From the NCBI RefSeq assembly GCF_958295425.1, contig NC_081151.1, positions 21,905,452 to 21,969,451 on the forward strand: a stretch of DNA of 64,000 bases, read 5' to 3'. The notes under the pieces were generated by a model. It did no database searches and had not been told where the DNA came from. It saw only the letters and a program-made list of their open reading frames with translations. Below, in pieces: positions 35,854 to 45,756 of this stretch. This stretch comes from Solea solea. Lineage: Eukaryota > Chordata > Actinopteri > Pleuronectiformes > Soleidae. The translations under genes and the position numbers were made by a program. Numbering within the stretch: position 1 is the stretch's first letter; every line of letters starts with the position of its first letter.

Positions 35854-36080
35854 GACGTTAACCGCTTCCAAACAGCGTCGTAGGGCGTTGTGTCCGTTAC
35901 CCGTTTACTTTTGTCTCTTCTGGCATGAAAGCGGGTTGAAAGCTGACGATGTGACTTTTGTTTTGTCCGCTCGCTTCATTTTAAACCTCCAAATAAATCA
36001 CAGAAGGACAAGAAGGAGGAGGTCATCAGGTGTTCCTGACAGCGCCGTGGCCACGCCCACCACAACCGCTGGCACGCGAC
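35640..36080 (-). promoter_or_regulatory. CpG-rich promoter-like region
   Basis: A 440-bp segment with frequent CpG, a GGCCACGCCCACC GC/KLF-type box (36049-36061), and no TATA box. It covers the start of the minus-strand exon at 35853. No transcription start can be fixed. Divergent activity toward the plus-strand gene at 37781 is possible but unproven. Confidence 0.4.
35790..35853 (-). CDS. Exon 1 of the candidate small membrane-protein gene
   Basis: 64 nt from ATG to a strong GT donor on the minus strand. A 25-codon upstream frame (ATGAAGCGAGCGGAC start, about 35978 down to 35901) precedes it in the putative 5' leader and could damp translation. The surrounding 35640-36080 is the most CpG-dense part of this half of the window. 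Confidence 0.45.
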
Positions 36081-36189
36081 CGTTAAACTGATTAAAAAGA
36101 CAATGCAATATTTTATCAGATGTCGCTATTTCATTACGATTAGTATTGTTGTTGTTTTATTAATAACAGAGTACTACTTTGATATAATA

Positions 36190-36700
36190 CATTTTTATCT
36201 TATTACAATAACTTTCTAACTCATAATTATAACCTTTTTTAATCACATAACTGTCTAACTCATTATTCTATATATTTTTTCTAAAAACTTTTTCTCCTCA
36301 TGACTTTATAAATCATACCTATAACCTTTAACTCATAATAATGACTTTCTAACTCATAATTATACATTTTTATGCCATAATAATGACTTTCTAACTCATA
36401 ATTATAACTTTTTATGCCATAATAGTGACTTTCTAACTCATAATTATAACTTTTTATGCCATAATAATGACTTTCTTACTCATAATTATAACTTTTTATG
36501 CCATAATAATGACATTCTAACTCATAATTATAACTTTTTATCCCATAAGAATGACTTTCTAACTCATAATTATAACCTTTTATCTCATTAAAATGACTTT
36601 CTAACTCATACTTCTAATTTTTTTCCTCATAATCCTTGTAACTCATAATTATATCCTTTTATCTCATCACAATGACTTTGTAACTCCATAATAACTTTGT
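36190..36700 (+). repeat. 42-bp AT-rich tandem repeat
   Basis: About ten copies of a unit built from GACTTTCTAACTCATAATTA plus TAACTTTTTATGCCATAATA, spaced about 42 bp. The central five copies are nearly identical; outer copies decay in both directions, the usual pattern of unequal exchange. Confidence 0.9.
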
Positions 36701-37780
36701 CACTCAGCATTGCAACCTTTACATTTATTTCTTTATGACTTTTTAACCCACAATTATTACTTTTAATATCTTTAAAAATACATTCTAATGCATTTCATAT
36801 CCTAATAATGGCTATATATACATATATATCATAATTATATCAAAAATACTTGTGTTTATCCCATATATCTTATCGTAATTTTATTTATTTTTATTTTTAT
36901 TACAGTTACACCAGTAACCAGTTTTAATGTTGTGGCTGTAAATTAAAAGTTGCACATGACTCCAGTTGCCCGGGCAACAGTGGGTCATTCATGTCTCCTA
37001 ATCAGATTGTGGCGAGCAGCAGAATATTGGCCACAGGTGGCCTGACCTCGAGCTGTGATTGAAAACTTTGAACTGTGGAGGGCAGCGTTGCACCTCTCAA
37101 TGTGCAGCCTGTTGGAAATTATCATTTATTAGAATTTGAATGTAGTGTTACATTTTTCAGGTTTATGAATTTTAGGCAAAGTTTCATGAGTTTACGTGCA
37201 CGTTCAAGCCCCTAAATGCGATAATTTATACTTATGGAAAACAAAATGAGATCCATGAAGCTGCTGAGCATACCCAACTAACAAGAGAACCATAGTTGGA
37301 AATAATGACTCAGTATTCTCAATGAATAATAATCAGTGGTGTGCTTGAGTCCGAATTACATGCGTAACATAGCTGGTTTGTGCGTGTGGCCATTAAGTGA
37401 GGTGTTTTACAGCAGTTGGTGGTCCACAGTGCTAAAACAGTGCCCACGCGTGCCGAGTGACACATCACGTTCTTTCATCTCTTTGATGGTGAACGTCCAA
37501 ACCATCACATCAAAGTGTTACTGATGTCATCGTTGGATGAGCGGTGCTGTTTTAAAGGCAACTGCGGTAGAAAACCAAGAACGCAGTAACGCAGCGTCAT
37601 GGATGAAAGCTGACAGAAAACCTTATAGGAGAAGAAGAGACGCCAAAAACCTGGCTGAGGTGCGCAAACAACAGAGAGGGATGCAGTAATACAACATCAC
37701 AGATGTCATCTGCCGTTCAAAAAATAATAAAAATAAATAAATAAAACAAACTACTTTAAAAAACAAACAAGCAAGTCACT
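36701..37780. other. 5' flank of the repeat-protein gene
   Basis: AT-rich sequence with no clear TATA box or splice acceptor before the ATG at 37781. An in-frame TAA lies at 37757-37759, 21 nt before the ATG, so the frame does not extend upstream without an intron. A 62-codon frame at 37336-37524 has no recognised homology. Confidence 0.4.
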
Positions 37781-40700
37781 ATGACGATCGTAATGTCAGC
37801 CGACCAATCCGAATTCCAAATGGAGTCGAGCCTCATCGGAGAGGCCCTGCAGCCCATCTTGAAGAAGCACTTTGAAAACTTCTCCGCATCGCAGTGGTAC
37901 ATGCTCACCGCACACAATTACGACTCATCCGTGTCGGCGTCGCTGGCCGATCTGTTGACGGACATCGTGCAGATGCTTGCCACGGTTGTCCTGAGAAAGC
38001 TGAATCCAGAGGGCTGGCACACGAAGGGCTTGGACACGGCTTTGGAGGACCTCAACAAACTCCAGGGGGACTTCCTCACCAATGAATTCGCAAACGCTCT
38101 TCAGATCCCTGTGGAGAGATGCAAGAGGGCCGAGGAGCTGACGGCACTGGTGAGGAGTGAAGTTTCGGAGAAGGTTCAGTCCTTCGCCGGCAATGCGATC
38201 GACTGCTCCGCTTTGCCCGCAAAGCCTGCCGTTTTTGTCAAGGGCTCCTTGTCCAGTGCACAGACCCTTCAGAAAATGGTGCAGTGCGCTGGACAGTGTT
38301 TAAGCGAGCTGAATTTGCAGAGCCTCTGTTATTGGCATAAAGACAAAACCTTGAATTCAGAGAAACACGTTTCATCTCAGAGCATAAGATCCAACATGTC
38401 TGCCACCGAAGCCGCTGAGGCAGTGACTGACATTCTCACCAAGTGGTCCAACATTATGTTCAACATTGCCTCGGAGGAAACCATTTCAGATGAACTAGAT
38501 GTTGGCTCAGTTGGACCCTTTAGCATGTGTGAAGCAATCAATTTAGCCGAAATCATTTCAGTCAAAACGGTTATTAGCTCAGACGAATCCGACATTCGGT
38601 CAGACAAACCGGACGTCGGCTCAGATGAACGAATCGGAGAAAGGGAACCAAATAGTTCAGACGAAATTATTTCAGTCAAGTCAGATGTCGGAATAGACAA
38701 AACAATTTCAGACGAAGTGGACATCAGCGTTAGATCGGACAAGACCATTTCGGACGAAACAGACGTAAGATCAGAACAAACAATTTCAGACGAAGCCGCC
38801 GCTAGATCTCACAAAGCTATTTCAGCCGAACCAGACGTTACATCGGACAAGACCATTTCGGACGAAGCAGGCGTTCGATCAGGCAAGATAACTGTGTATG
38901 AACCAGATGTGAGATCGGACAAAACTATCTCAGATGAAGCGGACAGATCGTACAAACCTATTTTGGACGAAGCAGATGTTAGATCGGACAAAACCATTTC
39001 AGATGAAGCGGACAGATCGTACAAACCTATTTTGGACGAAGCAGATGTTAGATCGGACAAAACCATTTCAGATGAAGCGGACAGATTGTACAAACCTATT
39101 TTGGACGAAGCAGATGTTAGATCGGACAAAACCATTTCAGATGAAGCGGACAGATCGTACAAACCTATTTTGGACGAATCAGATGTTAGATCGGACAAGA
39201 CGATTTCAGAGGATCCAGACATTAGTTCAGAATGGACAATTTTGGATGTAGCAGACATTAGATCGGATAAAACAATTTGGGACGAACCAGACGTAGGATC
39301 GGACAAAACTCTTTCAGACGAACCAGACGTTAGATCCGACAAAACAATTTCGGATGAACCTGACATTAGATTGGACAAAATGATTTTGGATAGAAAAGAC
39401 GTTAAATCGGACAAAGCGATTTTAGACAAACCAGACCGGTCCGACAAAACTATTTCGGATGAACCAGACAGATCGGACCAAACGATTTCAGACGAACCAG
39501 ACATTAGATCGGACTACGTGATATTTGATGAGCCAGACATTGGATCGGAAAGAACAATTTCGGACGAAACTGATGTTAGATCAGACAAAAGATTTTTAGA
39601 CGAACCAAATGTTAGGTCGGACAATACTATCTCAGACGAGCCAGATGTTAGATCGGACAAAACAATTTCGGACGAACCAGATGTTAGATCAGACAAAACA
39701 ATTGAGGATGAACTCGATGTTAGCTCGGACAAAACATATGTTAGACTGGACAAAACCATTTCGGACGAAACAGATGTTAGGTCTGACAAAACAATTTCGG
39801 ATGAAATGGACTTTAGATCGCAAAAAACTGTTTCCGAAGAACCAGACGTTAAATCGAGCAAAACAATTTCAGATGAAACAGATGTGACATCGGACAAAAC
39901 CATTTCGGATGAAACAGACATTAGATCGGACGAGACGGTGTCGAACGGAACAGACATGGCATCCAACAAAACTGTTTTGGAGAGGCCAGACGCTAGATCA
40001 GACAAAACTATTTCGGACGAACCAGACATTAGATCAGACAAAACAATTTCAGATGAAACCTATGTTGGATCAGACAAGAACCAGAAGAGAATCAGAACAA
40101 ACCCAGATACGAATGGAGATTATCTCGTGTCAATCAAGATGTTTCTGGCGGCTCAGGATGCAGCAGCGGATATTATATCCGAAATTTGGAACAACTTACC
40201 CCCAGAGGAAAACAGCTCAACCTTTTCCCCTGGAAGCAGAGAAACCAGTTCTTGTTTTTATGCGGCAACAACATTTGAGAAAGTGAGAGCGTTTTTCGAT
40301 GCAGTGGCCAAACCTTTCGGGAATATCACCTGTGACTCTGAAGTACTTGACAATAACATATTTCCAGCATTTGTCCAAAAACTGTTTGACAAAATGGTGA
40401 CAAATCTGAAGACTTCATTGAAGGAGGATAACTCACCGTTTTTGCTCCCTCAGCTGCAACTCAAAGAATCCCCGAACATTCGGAGGACACACGGGAAGCG
40501 TGAAAAACCAAAGAAAACTAGCACCGTTTTGGAGGCTCCCATCGTCTTTGATGCCATCGAAAAACTGCAAAGCATCAAGTCCAACGATGAAGTCATGAAA
40601 TTTTCCAAACACCTGGTGGAGAAGGTTTACGATCATCTAATGCCTGCTGACGATCACAGTCTGATGTCATGTGATGTCATGTACGTCATGACAGAGGATG

Positions 40701-41296
40701 CCGTGGGGAAGTTCATGCAGCAGGTGCAACTCTGGATGGAGAACAAGTCCTCAGAGAAAACGCACCGCTATGAGGCGGTGGCTGGCGCCATGGCTGAGAT
40801 CGACGAGCTGATCTCGAAAATAGTTACCAGCTCGACAGAAAGCAGCTCGACAGCGACCAACGACAAGATCGGATGCGAGGATGACATGCGTTGCCCAGAG
40901 GAGGTCGTCAATCGTGTCATCACTTCCTTTTGTGAGAAGCTTATCACCAGTCTCCTGAGGCCAAGTGAGCCGACCACCGACGTCCAGTATATCATCAAGC
41001 GGCTTTCATACATGGTGCAGGAAGGGATGCACTTCTCCAACTTGGCCATCAAGAAACTGGAGAAAAAAAGCAAAAATGTCACCGTGGCTGTGATTAAAAG
41101 CCTTCACACGGAGTTCGGCTCGCAGAGCAACCTTCTGGAGGCCGTGACCTCACACGATACACATTTCGACGAAGCCGTCATCGAGAATCTGCACACTCAG
41201 CTCTGTTACCTCCAGAACATCCAGCGGTCTGGTATTAGCCAGTGGTTCTTCACGTTGAAAAAAGGTATCGTCAAGCTTATCAGGCGCTTGTGCTGA
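37781..41296 (+). CDS. Large single-exon protein with acidic 12-residue tandem repeats, function unknown
   Basis: An uninterrupted 1171-codon frame, far beyond chance. Residues 1 to about 260 are non-repetitive and mostly helical in character (around ADLLTDIVQMLATVVLRKL). Residues about 264-766 are a degenerate tandem repeat of consensus SDKTISDEPDVR. Residues about 770-1171 are again non-repetitive, with a basic linker (RRTHGKREKPKKTS), helical segments (VVNRVITSFCEKLITSLL) and a basic C-terminus (GIVKLIRRLC). No signal peptide or membrane segment is seen. ATG2 (residue 5, MSADQSE) could be the start instead. I recognise no family. The lack of introns in such a long vertebrate gene suggests retro-origin or a lineage-specific intronless family. 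A polyadenylation signal follows at 41524. Confidence 0.88.
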   Translation: MTIVMSADQSEFQMESSLIGEALQPILKKHFENFSASQWYMLTAHNYDSSVSASLADLLTDIVQMLATVVLRKLNPEGWHTKGLDTALEDLNKLQGDFLTNEFANALQIPVERCKRAEELTALVRSEVSEKVQSFAGNAIDCSALPAKPAVFVKGSLSSAQTLQKMVQCAGQCLSELNLQSLCYWHKDKTLNSEKHVSSQSIRSNMSATEAAEAVTDILTKWSNIMFNIASEETISDELDVGSVGPFSMCEAINLAEIISVKTVISSDESDIRSDKPDVGSDERIGEREPNSSDEIISVKSDVGIDKTISDEVDISVRSDKTISDETDVRSEQTISDEAAARSHKAISAEPDVTSDKTISDEAGVRSGKITVYEPDVRSDKTISDEADRSYKPILDEADVRSDKTISDEADRSYKPILDEADVRSDKTISDEADRLYKPILDEADVRSDKTISDEADRSYKPILDESDVRSDKTISEDPDISSEWTILDVADIRSDKTIWDEPDVGSDKTLSDEPDVRSDKTISDEPDIRLDKMILDRKDVKSDKAILDKPDRSDKTISDEPDRSDQTISDEPDIRSDYVIFDEPDIGSERTISDETDVRSDKRFLDEPNVRSDNTISDEPDVRSDKTISDEPDVRSDKTIEDELDVSSDKTYVRLDKTISDETDVRSDKTISDEMDFRSQKTVSEEPDVKSSKTISDETDVTSDKTISDETDIRSDETVSNGTDMASNKTVLERPDARSDKTISDEPDIRSDKTISDETYVGSDKNQKRIRTNPDTNGDYLVSIKMFLAAQDAAADIISEIWNNLPPEENSSTFSPGSRETSSCFYAATTFEKVRAFFDAVAKPFGNITCDSEVLDNNIFPAFVQKLFDKMVTNLKTSLKEDNSPFLLPQLQLKESPNIRRTHGKREKPKKTSTVLEAPIVFDAIEKLQSIKSNDEVMKFSKHLVEKVYDHLMPADDHSLMSCDVMYVMTEDAVGKFMQQVQLWMENKSSEKTHRYEAVAGAMAEIDELISKIVTSSTESSSTATNDKIGCEDDMRCPEEVVNRVITSFCEKLITSLLRPSEPTTDVQYIIKRLSYMVQEGMHFSNLAIKKLEKKSKNVTVAVIKSLHTEFGSQSNLLEAVTSHDTHFDEAVIENLHTQLCYLQNIQRSGISQWFFTLKKGIVKLIRRLC
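38570..40078 (+). repeat. 36-bp coding tandem repeat
   Basis: About 42 units of 36 bp (12 codons) encode SDKTISDEPDVR and variants; some units lose one codon. A 69-bp double unit (SDKTISDEADR then SYKPILDEADVR) is repeated almost exactly four times at about 38920-39190, the youngest part. Unit length is a multiple of three, so frame is kept. As a result the antisense strand is also open for 231 codons (39504 down to 38809) and 175 codons (40041 down to 39514), and a second sense frame is open in pieces. These are shadows, not genes. Confidence 0.95.
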
Positions 41297-41523
41297 GTCA
41301 GTTCTTGTGACTCAAGCTTGATTTCGTGGTTCTAGATTGTTCCTTTGGACAAAAGGCGATGAGCATCTCCTTACCAAATTGGCAGCACAATGACAAAGGG
41401 ACACAAACACCAGCTCATGGCATGAGCCCAGTGGTGAATTGTACGTGCGTAGGCTACGTTGTAGCCACCAGGCCTACATCACCTATGGACTGAAAAATCA
41501 GTAAAGGAAGAGAAGAAAGAGGC

Positions 41524-41529
41524 AATAAA
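41524..41529 (+). terminator. Polyadenylation signal AATAAA
   Basis: Canonical hexamer 228 nt after the stop of the repeat-protein gene, followed within 40 nt by a GT-rich stretch (GTGTGTGG). This is the first good signal downstream. Confidence 0.6.
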
Positions 41530-43015
41530 AGTGTGTGGAATCCGTACTTTAAGTGTACGTAACACACAAGCTTTCAAAGGCTTGTGCAAAAAAGTAATCT
41601 AAATTGAATCCATTTTCCCTTCATAAATCACAATCCACCTGGAAATGTCCACATGTGAAAACCAAACCAAACATGTTACTGCAGATGTAAATAAAGATCA
41701 AGATGGAAAAAACAAACAAATGTCTGAATATAAATTTGTGACATGCTAATTTCACTCTTGCTTTTGCAGCAAAGACATGCAGATTTGGGGATTAGGTAAA
41801 TTGGACACTCTAAATGAACTGTAGGTGCGAGTGTGGATGGTTGTTTGTCTCTATAGGCAGATTTTCACTCATTTGTGAACATGATTTGGGAGAAACTAGC
41901 CTTTTGTTTGCTTGTACGTCTAACATCTTTAACTTCAATTCTTGGCAAATTTATTTAAGTGTATTTCTGTTTTCTTTTTACTTTTAAAATGACAAAGCGG
42001 GACTCACTATTACATTTCGTCCAGTTTGTACAAATTTTTTGCTGCTTTTATCGAACTGCGAGCAGATCATTTCTTCTTAAAATGCAATATTTCATACTTA
42101 GAACCCTCACGTATCGGTGAGATTTTCACAGCCTCGCCAGAACACCTTCACAAAAGGTTGGACGCCCGAGTCTCTGTTTGAACAGGAAGTGGAAGCTTTG
42201 ATCGCAGCACTTTTACTGCACACTGTGCCACTTCTTAAGCTTCTCTTACAGTCACTATAAAAAGCTCAAGTCCAACTTGGAAATATTAAGGTTTTAACAG
42301 ACTCTTAGATCGAGGCTCCTGCTCCCGCCTCGTCACAGAAGTGCCACAGTAAAGACAATAAGCTCTTTATTGTCTAAAAATATCCAGCATCAGAGTTTCT
42401 CTTTCTCTGTGCGTGTGTCCACATGAGATTTAGAGAAACTCCTTCATGTCTCTTCTTCAGACACAACTGTGCTGTGACAACTGTGTCGGCACAAAACGGA
42501 ACCAAGCTGCCCAAGTGTTGCATCACTCCACCTCCGAGGTGCTTGTAAAGTTTGATTTCAACGCGGTTTTACAAGTCACATGACAGCCAAGGGCCAAAAT
42601 ATGTTTGATACATTTGAAGATATAAAGCCAGTGGGTCGCCTTAGATCTCCAGGAAGCAGTTTCTCTCGCGCCTCCGGTCACAAGCATGTGAGGCTTTATT
42701 TACCTAAAGTGCTGCAGACTCCAAAGACCACCTGAAGATACAGCAGCCTTCAGACACTCTCAAAGCCCAGTTTTCAGTTTCCTTTGATTAATTTCCCCGA
42801 TTGTCGCTGTTTTGAAGCCACTTACTTGTTTACATCAGTTGAAACTTATCTTTGTTATTTCTCCTGAAGCGCTTTGATCTGAAAATCTAATGAGCTTGAA
42901 ACGATTTATAGTTGATCAGCTGTTGCTGAAGTGCACTGTGGGACGCATGACACTGCTACTGCTACAGTATTTTCCATTTGGGAAAAAAAAAACCTGCAAA
43001 GGAGCGGGCGGAACT
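41530..43015. other. Intergenic DNA with a dispersed-repeat fragment
   Basis: At about 41780-41865, GGACACTCTAAATGAACTGT and GGATGGTTGTTTGTCTCTAT match the middle of the common fish repeat also seen in pieces at 6942-7475. The rest holds no gene. Confidence 0.5.
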
Positions 43016-43017
43016 AT

Positions 43018-43440
43018 AAGTGGGTGGAGCTACAAGCATGAAGGCGGGACTACAAGTTGGTCATAATCGCACAAAACCCCCACGACAAAGTCAGAAGTAG
43101 CAAAAATAAATGAATAAAAGGCAGATTAGTATCGCGTGTTCAAGGGTAACGGCTAGGTAACCAGTAAAAGAATGAGTGGTAATGCAAGTGGGTGGGGCTT
43201 TAAGCAGGGGGGCGGGACCTCAAGTTGTCCAAATGTCACAAAACCACATGAAAAGTCAGAAGCAGCAAAAAAAAAATGAATTTAAAGCAGATTAGTACCG
43301 CATGTTCAAGGGTAACGGCTACGTAAACAGCAAAAGAAGGGGTGGTATTGCAAGTGGGTGGGGCTTTAAGCAGGGGGGCGGGACCTCAAGTTGTCCAAAT
43401 CTCACAGAACCAAATGAAAAGCCAGAAGTAGCGAAATAAA
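43018..43440 (+). repeat. Tandem repeat of about 167 bp, 2.5 copies
   Basis: Units start at 43018, 43186 and 43352 with AAGTGGGTGG(A/G)GC. Each contains a GGCGGGAC(T/C) box, CAGATTAGTA and GTTCAAGGGTAACGGCTA. Units 2 and 3 are closer to each other than to unit 1. The repeated GGCGGGAC and GGGTGGGGC words would be Sp1/KLF-like, but no gene start is nearby. Confidence 0.9.
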
Positions 43441-43598
43441 AAGAGATCCTTAGAGATCTTATCACATTTCCCTAATGGTCAAGGACAGACATGACAGAGC
43501 GGCTGCGGGTCAGAAGGTCTGGTGTTGGATCCCTGGCTTCTCTAGACAGGCTGATTTGTCCCTGGACAAGACGATGAAGAGGTATATGACTGATGTCC

Positions 43599-43858
43599 AC
43601 CTTATTAGGTACAGAGGACACCAAGCAATGTGGCAGGAGTGGAACCTTGTGCGGTCTTGTGCCTTTTGAAGCATTTTGGACCATTCTCTTTAAACCCCAG
43701 AGATCGTGGTTGCAGTCCAGGACTCCTGCTGTTTCTGGAACACTCAGAGCGACAAACACGTCATGTTCAAACTCACTCAAATCCTCTTTTTTCCTCATTC
43801 TGATGTTGTTATTTGTGTGAACAGGCATTTGAACAGGTGTACCTAATAAAAAGGCCAA
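43599..43858 (-). mobile_element. Tc1/mariner-like transposon remnant with transposase fragment
   Basis: Terminal inverted repeats are CCACCTTATTAGGTACA on the left and TGTACCTAATAAAAAGG on the right. On the minus strand an ATG at 43798 begins MRKKEDLSEFEHDVFVALSV, resembling the N-terminal helix-turn-helix region of a Tc1/mariner-type transposase common in fish. The catalytic DDE/D region is absent: most of the element is deleted, so it cannot move itself. A tRNA-like fragment (GTCTGGTGTTGGATCCC, about 43518) lies just to the left. Confidence 0.7.
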
Positions 43859-45084
43859 TGAATGTGATCCCGTTCAAAAGATTTTTCACCGACATCTGCA
43901 TTAAAGATGATTAAACAGTGCCAGTCACGATGACACATGTTTAAAAATACAAAAAGGAAAAACTAAATTCAGCTAATGAACCCATTTGGGAAGCAAAATT
44001 CAAAATTCATTGATGCCTGGAAGCAAATTTATCATCAGTTCCTTTTCATTCTTTGCCATCGGTGCCTCACATCTCTTTGGAGAGAATCCCTGCCTCTGCT
44101 CTGTCTAATCAGCCAGAGAGAGATTCCTTTACCGACAGCTGTTCACATGGCGTTATTACTCCACGCTTGGCTCAGGAAACACCGCCATCACCACCACTGG
44201 CAGAGGAGGAGGAGGAGGCTCATGCCTCGATATCAACATATGACGGTGTTATGTAACGGAATTTCTGTTGTGTTGATGTGTTGCAGGGATTCTTCACCTT
44301 CTGCTTCGTCTTTGTTTTGTTTTTTTTGCGTTTCATGGTGATTCAGTTTGACACGAGCGCTGGTTTCGGGCCGCGTCCCCTCCCCCTGCAGTATTTATGT
44401 GCACACAGACAAGGAGGAGACAGCTACCGTGTTGAGTTTGACGGAGGGGGGGGGGGGGAGAAAAAAAACCTTGATGCTCTCGGCTCCCCTGACGGACGGA
44501 GACAGCCTCGAGAAACCACTTGAAAAGGCATCCAACGGGTTGAGCTGAAAGGTTCAGAGAGAGGAAGAGGAGAGGAAACATGAGGAGAGATAACTAGGAG
44601 CAGAGCCGTTGCATCGTGGTACGCAAACTAGGAAACTTCAGACGGGGCCCCTCAATGAACAACTGACAACATGTTGTATAAAAAACAGAGATTAATAATG
44701 CAATTGCTGGGATTCCACCCTAAGGGGGCCCCCCCACTAGTTGTCAAAGAGGGCCCCCCCCCGGTCTCTCTTTCCTCGGGCCCTCAGAGACCTTACAAAC
44801 AGCCCTGATGAGGAGACTCGTCCACCAATCTCACATGATTCACATTTAATCCAACCAACAACCTGTCTCTTCATACCAATTCTAAATGAGACATAATTCA
44901 GATTATTAATGCTCATAATATTCCATGTTACAGAGCATAGTCGGATTATGACTCTGGATGTCATTATCAGATTAAGATGTGTACATGTTTACATAATTTG
45001 ACAAAAGAAAATACAGCTGAATATGCTACATGTCTCAATTTTGATTATTCCTTCTTTTCGGAGTATAATTTTAGACACATGCTA
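43859..45084. other. Intergenic DNA with poly-G tract
   Basis: A G run of about 13 lies at 44446-44458, followed by an A run. C runs are at 44728-44736 and 44753-44762. The sequence 44050-44240 is repeat-free but its frames are not convincing. No gene is supported. Confidence 0.5.
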
Positions 45085-45312
45085 TGTTAAGTCTGCGATA
45101 TCTTAAGAATAAGTTTCTGGCTGAATCTCAATATCAGGCAACTGGAACCTGGAAGTCCGGGTCACTTTGTAAACTGCTCACTCTCCTGCACCAAATCCCA
45201 TAGAGTTTCACTTCGATGACACAAACTTGCCAAACTTGCAAGCAGTAGACCAGCGGCTCCTGTGTCCACGAGACCTTAAAAACGCTGATTTTCTCTATGG
45301 AGTTTGGTGCAG
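45085..45312. mobile_element. MITE family B copy, internally deleted
   Basis: The outer left arm (TTAAGTCTGCGATATCTTAA), then TTTGTAAACTGCTCACTCTC, then CTGCACCAAATCCCATAGAG (from 45186), is followed after about 70 bp by the right arm AAACGCTGATTTTCTCTATG and GAGTTTGGTGCAG (ends 45312). The interior GTTGTTGATCCACTGCTGCC block is missing, so this is a shortened derivative. Confidence 0.7.
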
Positions 45313-45552
45313 TCGTACTTACTAACACATGCTCGCGTGCCAACCTCACCCTCCTCACCCTCCACACACATGGACACATTCACCACATAACAAACATGCA
45401 TTCACACTCACTTGTGTGCTCAGATATGCTGCGTTGTGTGTGTGTGTGTGTGTACTGATTAGCCAACGCATAGAATACCCATCACATCGCACATCTATCA
45501 TTGAGCAACACACACGCACTCTCTCAAAAGAGACGTCACACTCCTCCTTACT

Positions 45553-45670
45553 CTATTGGCTGGTCTTAACTGCTTTGTAGTATTTTTAGGCCTGTTATTC
45601 TGGGGCCTGTCGTGTCCTGCCAGGCCACTGGGGGAGTATATAAGCCTCCCCCCTGTAAGTGGGCACCACT
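45553..45670 (+). promoter_or_regulatory. TATA promoter of the KY-like gene
   Basis: A TATATAA box is at 45637-45643. Upstream are an inverted CCAAT box (ATTGG, 45555-45559) and GTATTTTTAG (45580-45589), which matches the MEF2 consensus at nine of ten positions. The expected start of transcription, about 30 bp after the TATA box, is near 45668, just before a spliced leader exon. MEF2 fits a muscle gene, as KY is in mammals; the MEF2 role is inference. Confidence 0.65.
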
Positions 45671-45756
45671 CAGGACACACAGTGGAAACATCTCTGCTCC
45701 GACACTCCAGCAAACATCCAGCAAACATCCAGCAGGCATTTCCAAATCCTCTCACG
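45668..45756 (+). other. Non-coding exon 1 of the KY-like gene
   Basis: From the predicted start to a consensus donor (CTCACG then GTGAGT at 45757). It has no ATG and carries a triplicated CCAGCAAACAT/CCAGCAGGCAT motif. Intron 1 would run 45757-47107 and end in TTCCCCCTGGTCAG. The 5' boundary is estimated from the TATA box. Confidence 0.6.

Noticed and set aside
38934..40286. Second sense-strand frame in the repeat protein (KRTDRTNLFWTKQML type)
   Set aside because: It results from 36-bp periodicity in the real frame and is broken into pieces outside the repeat.
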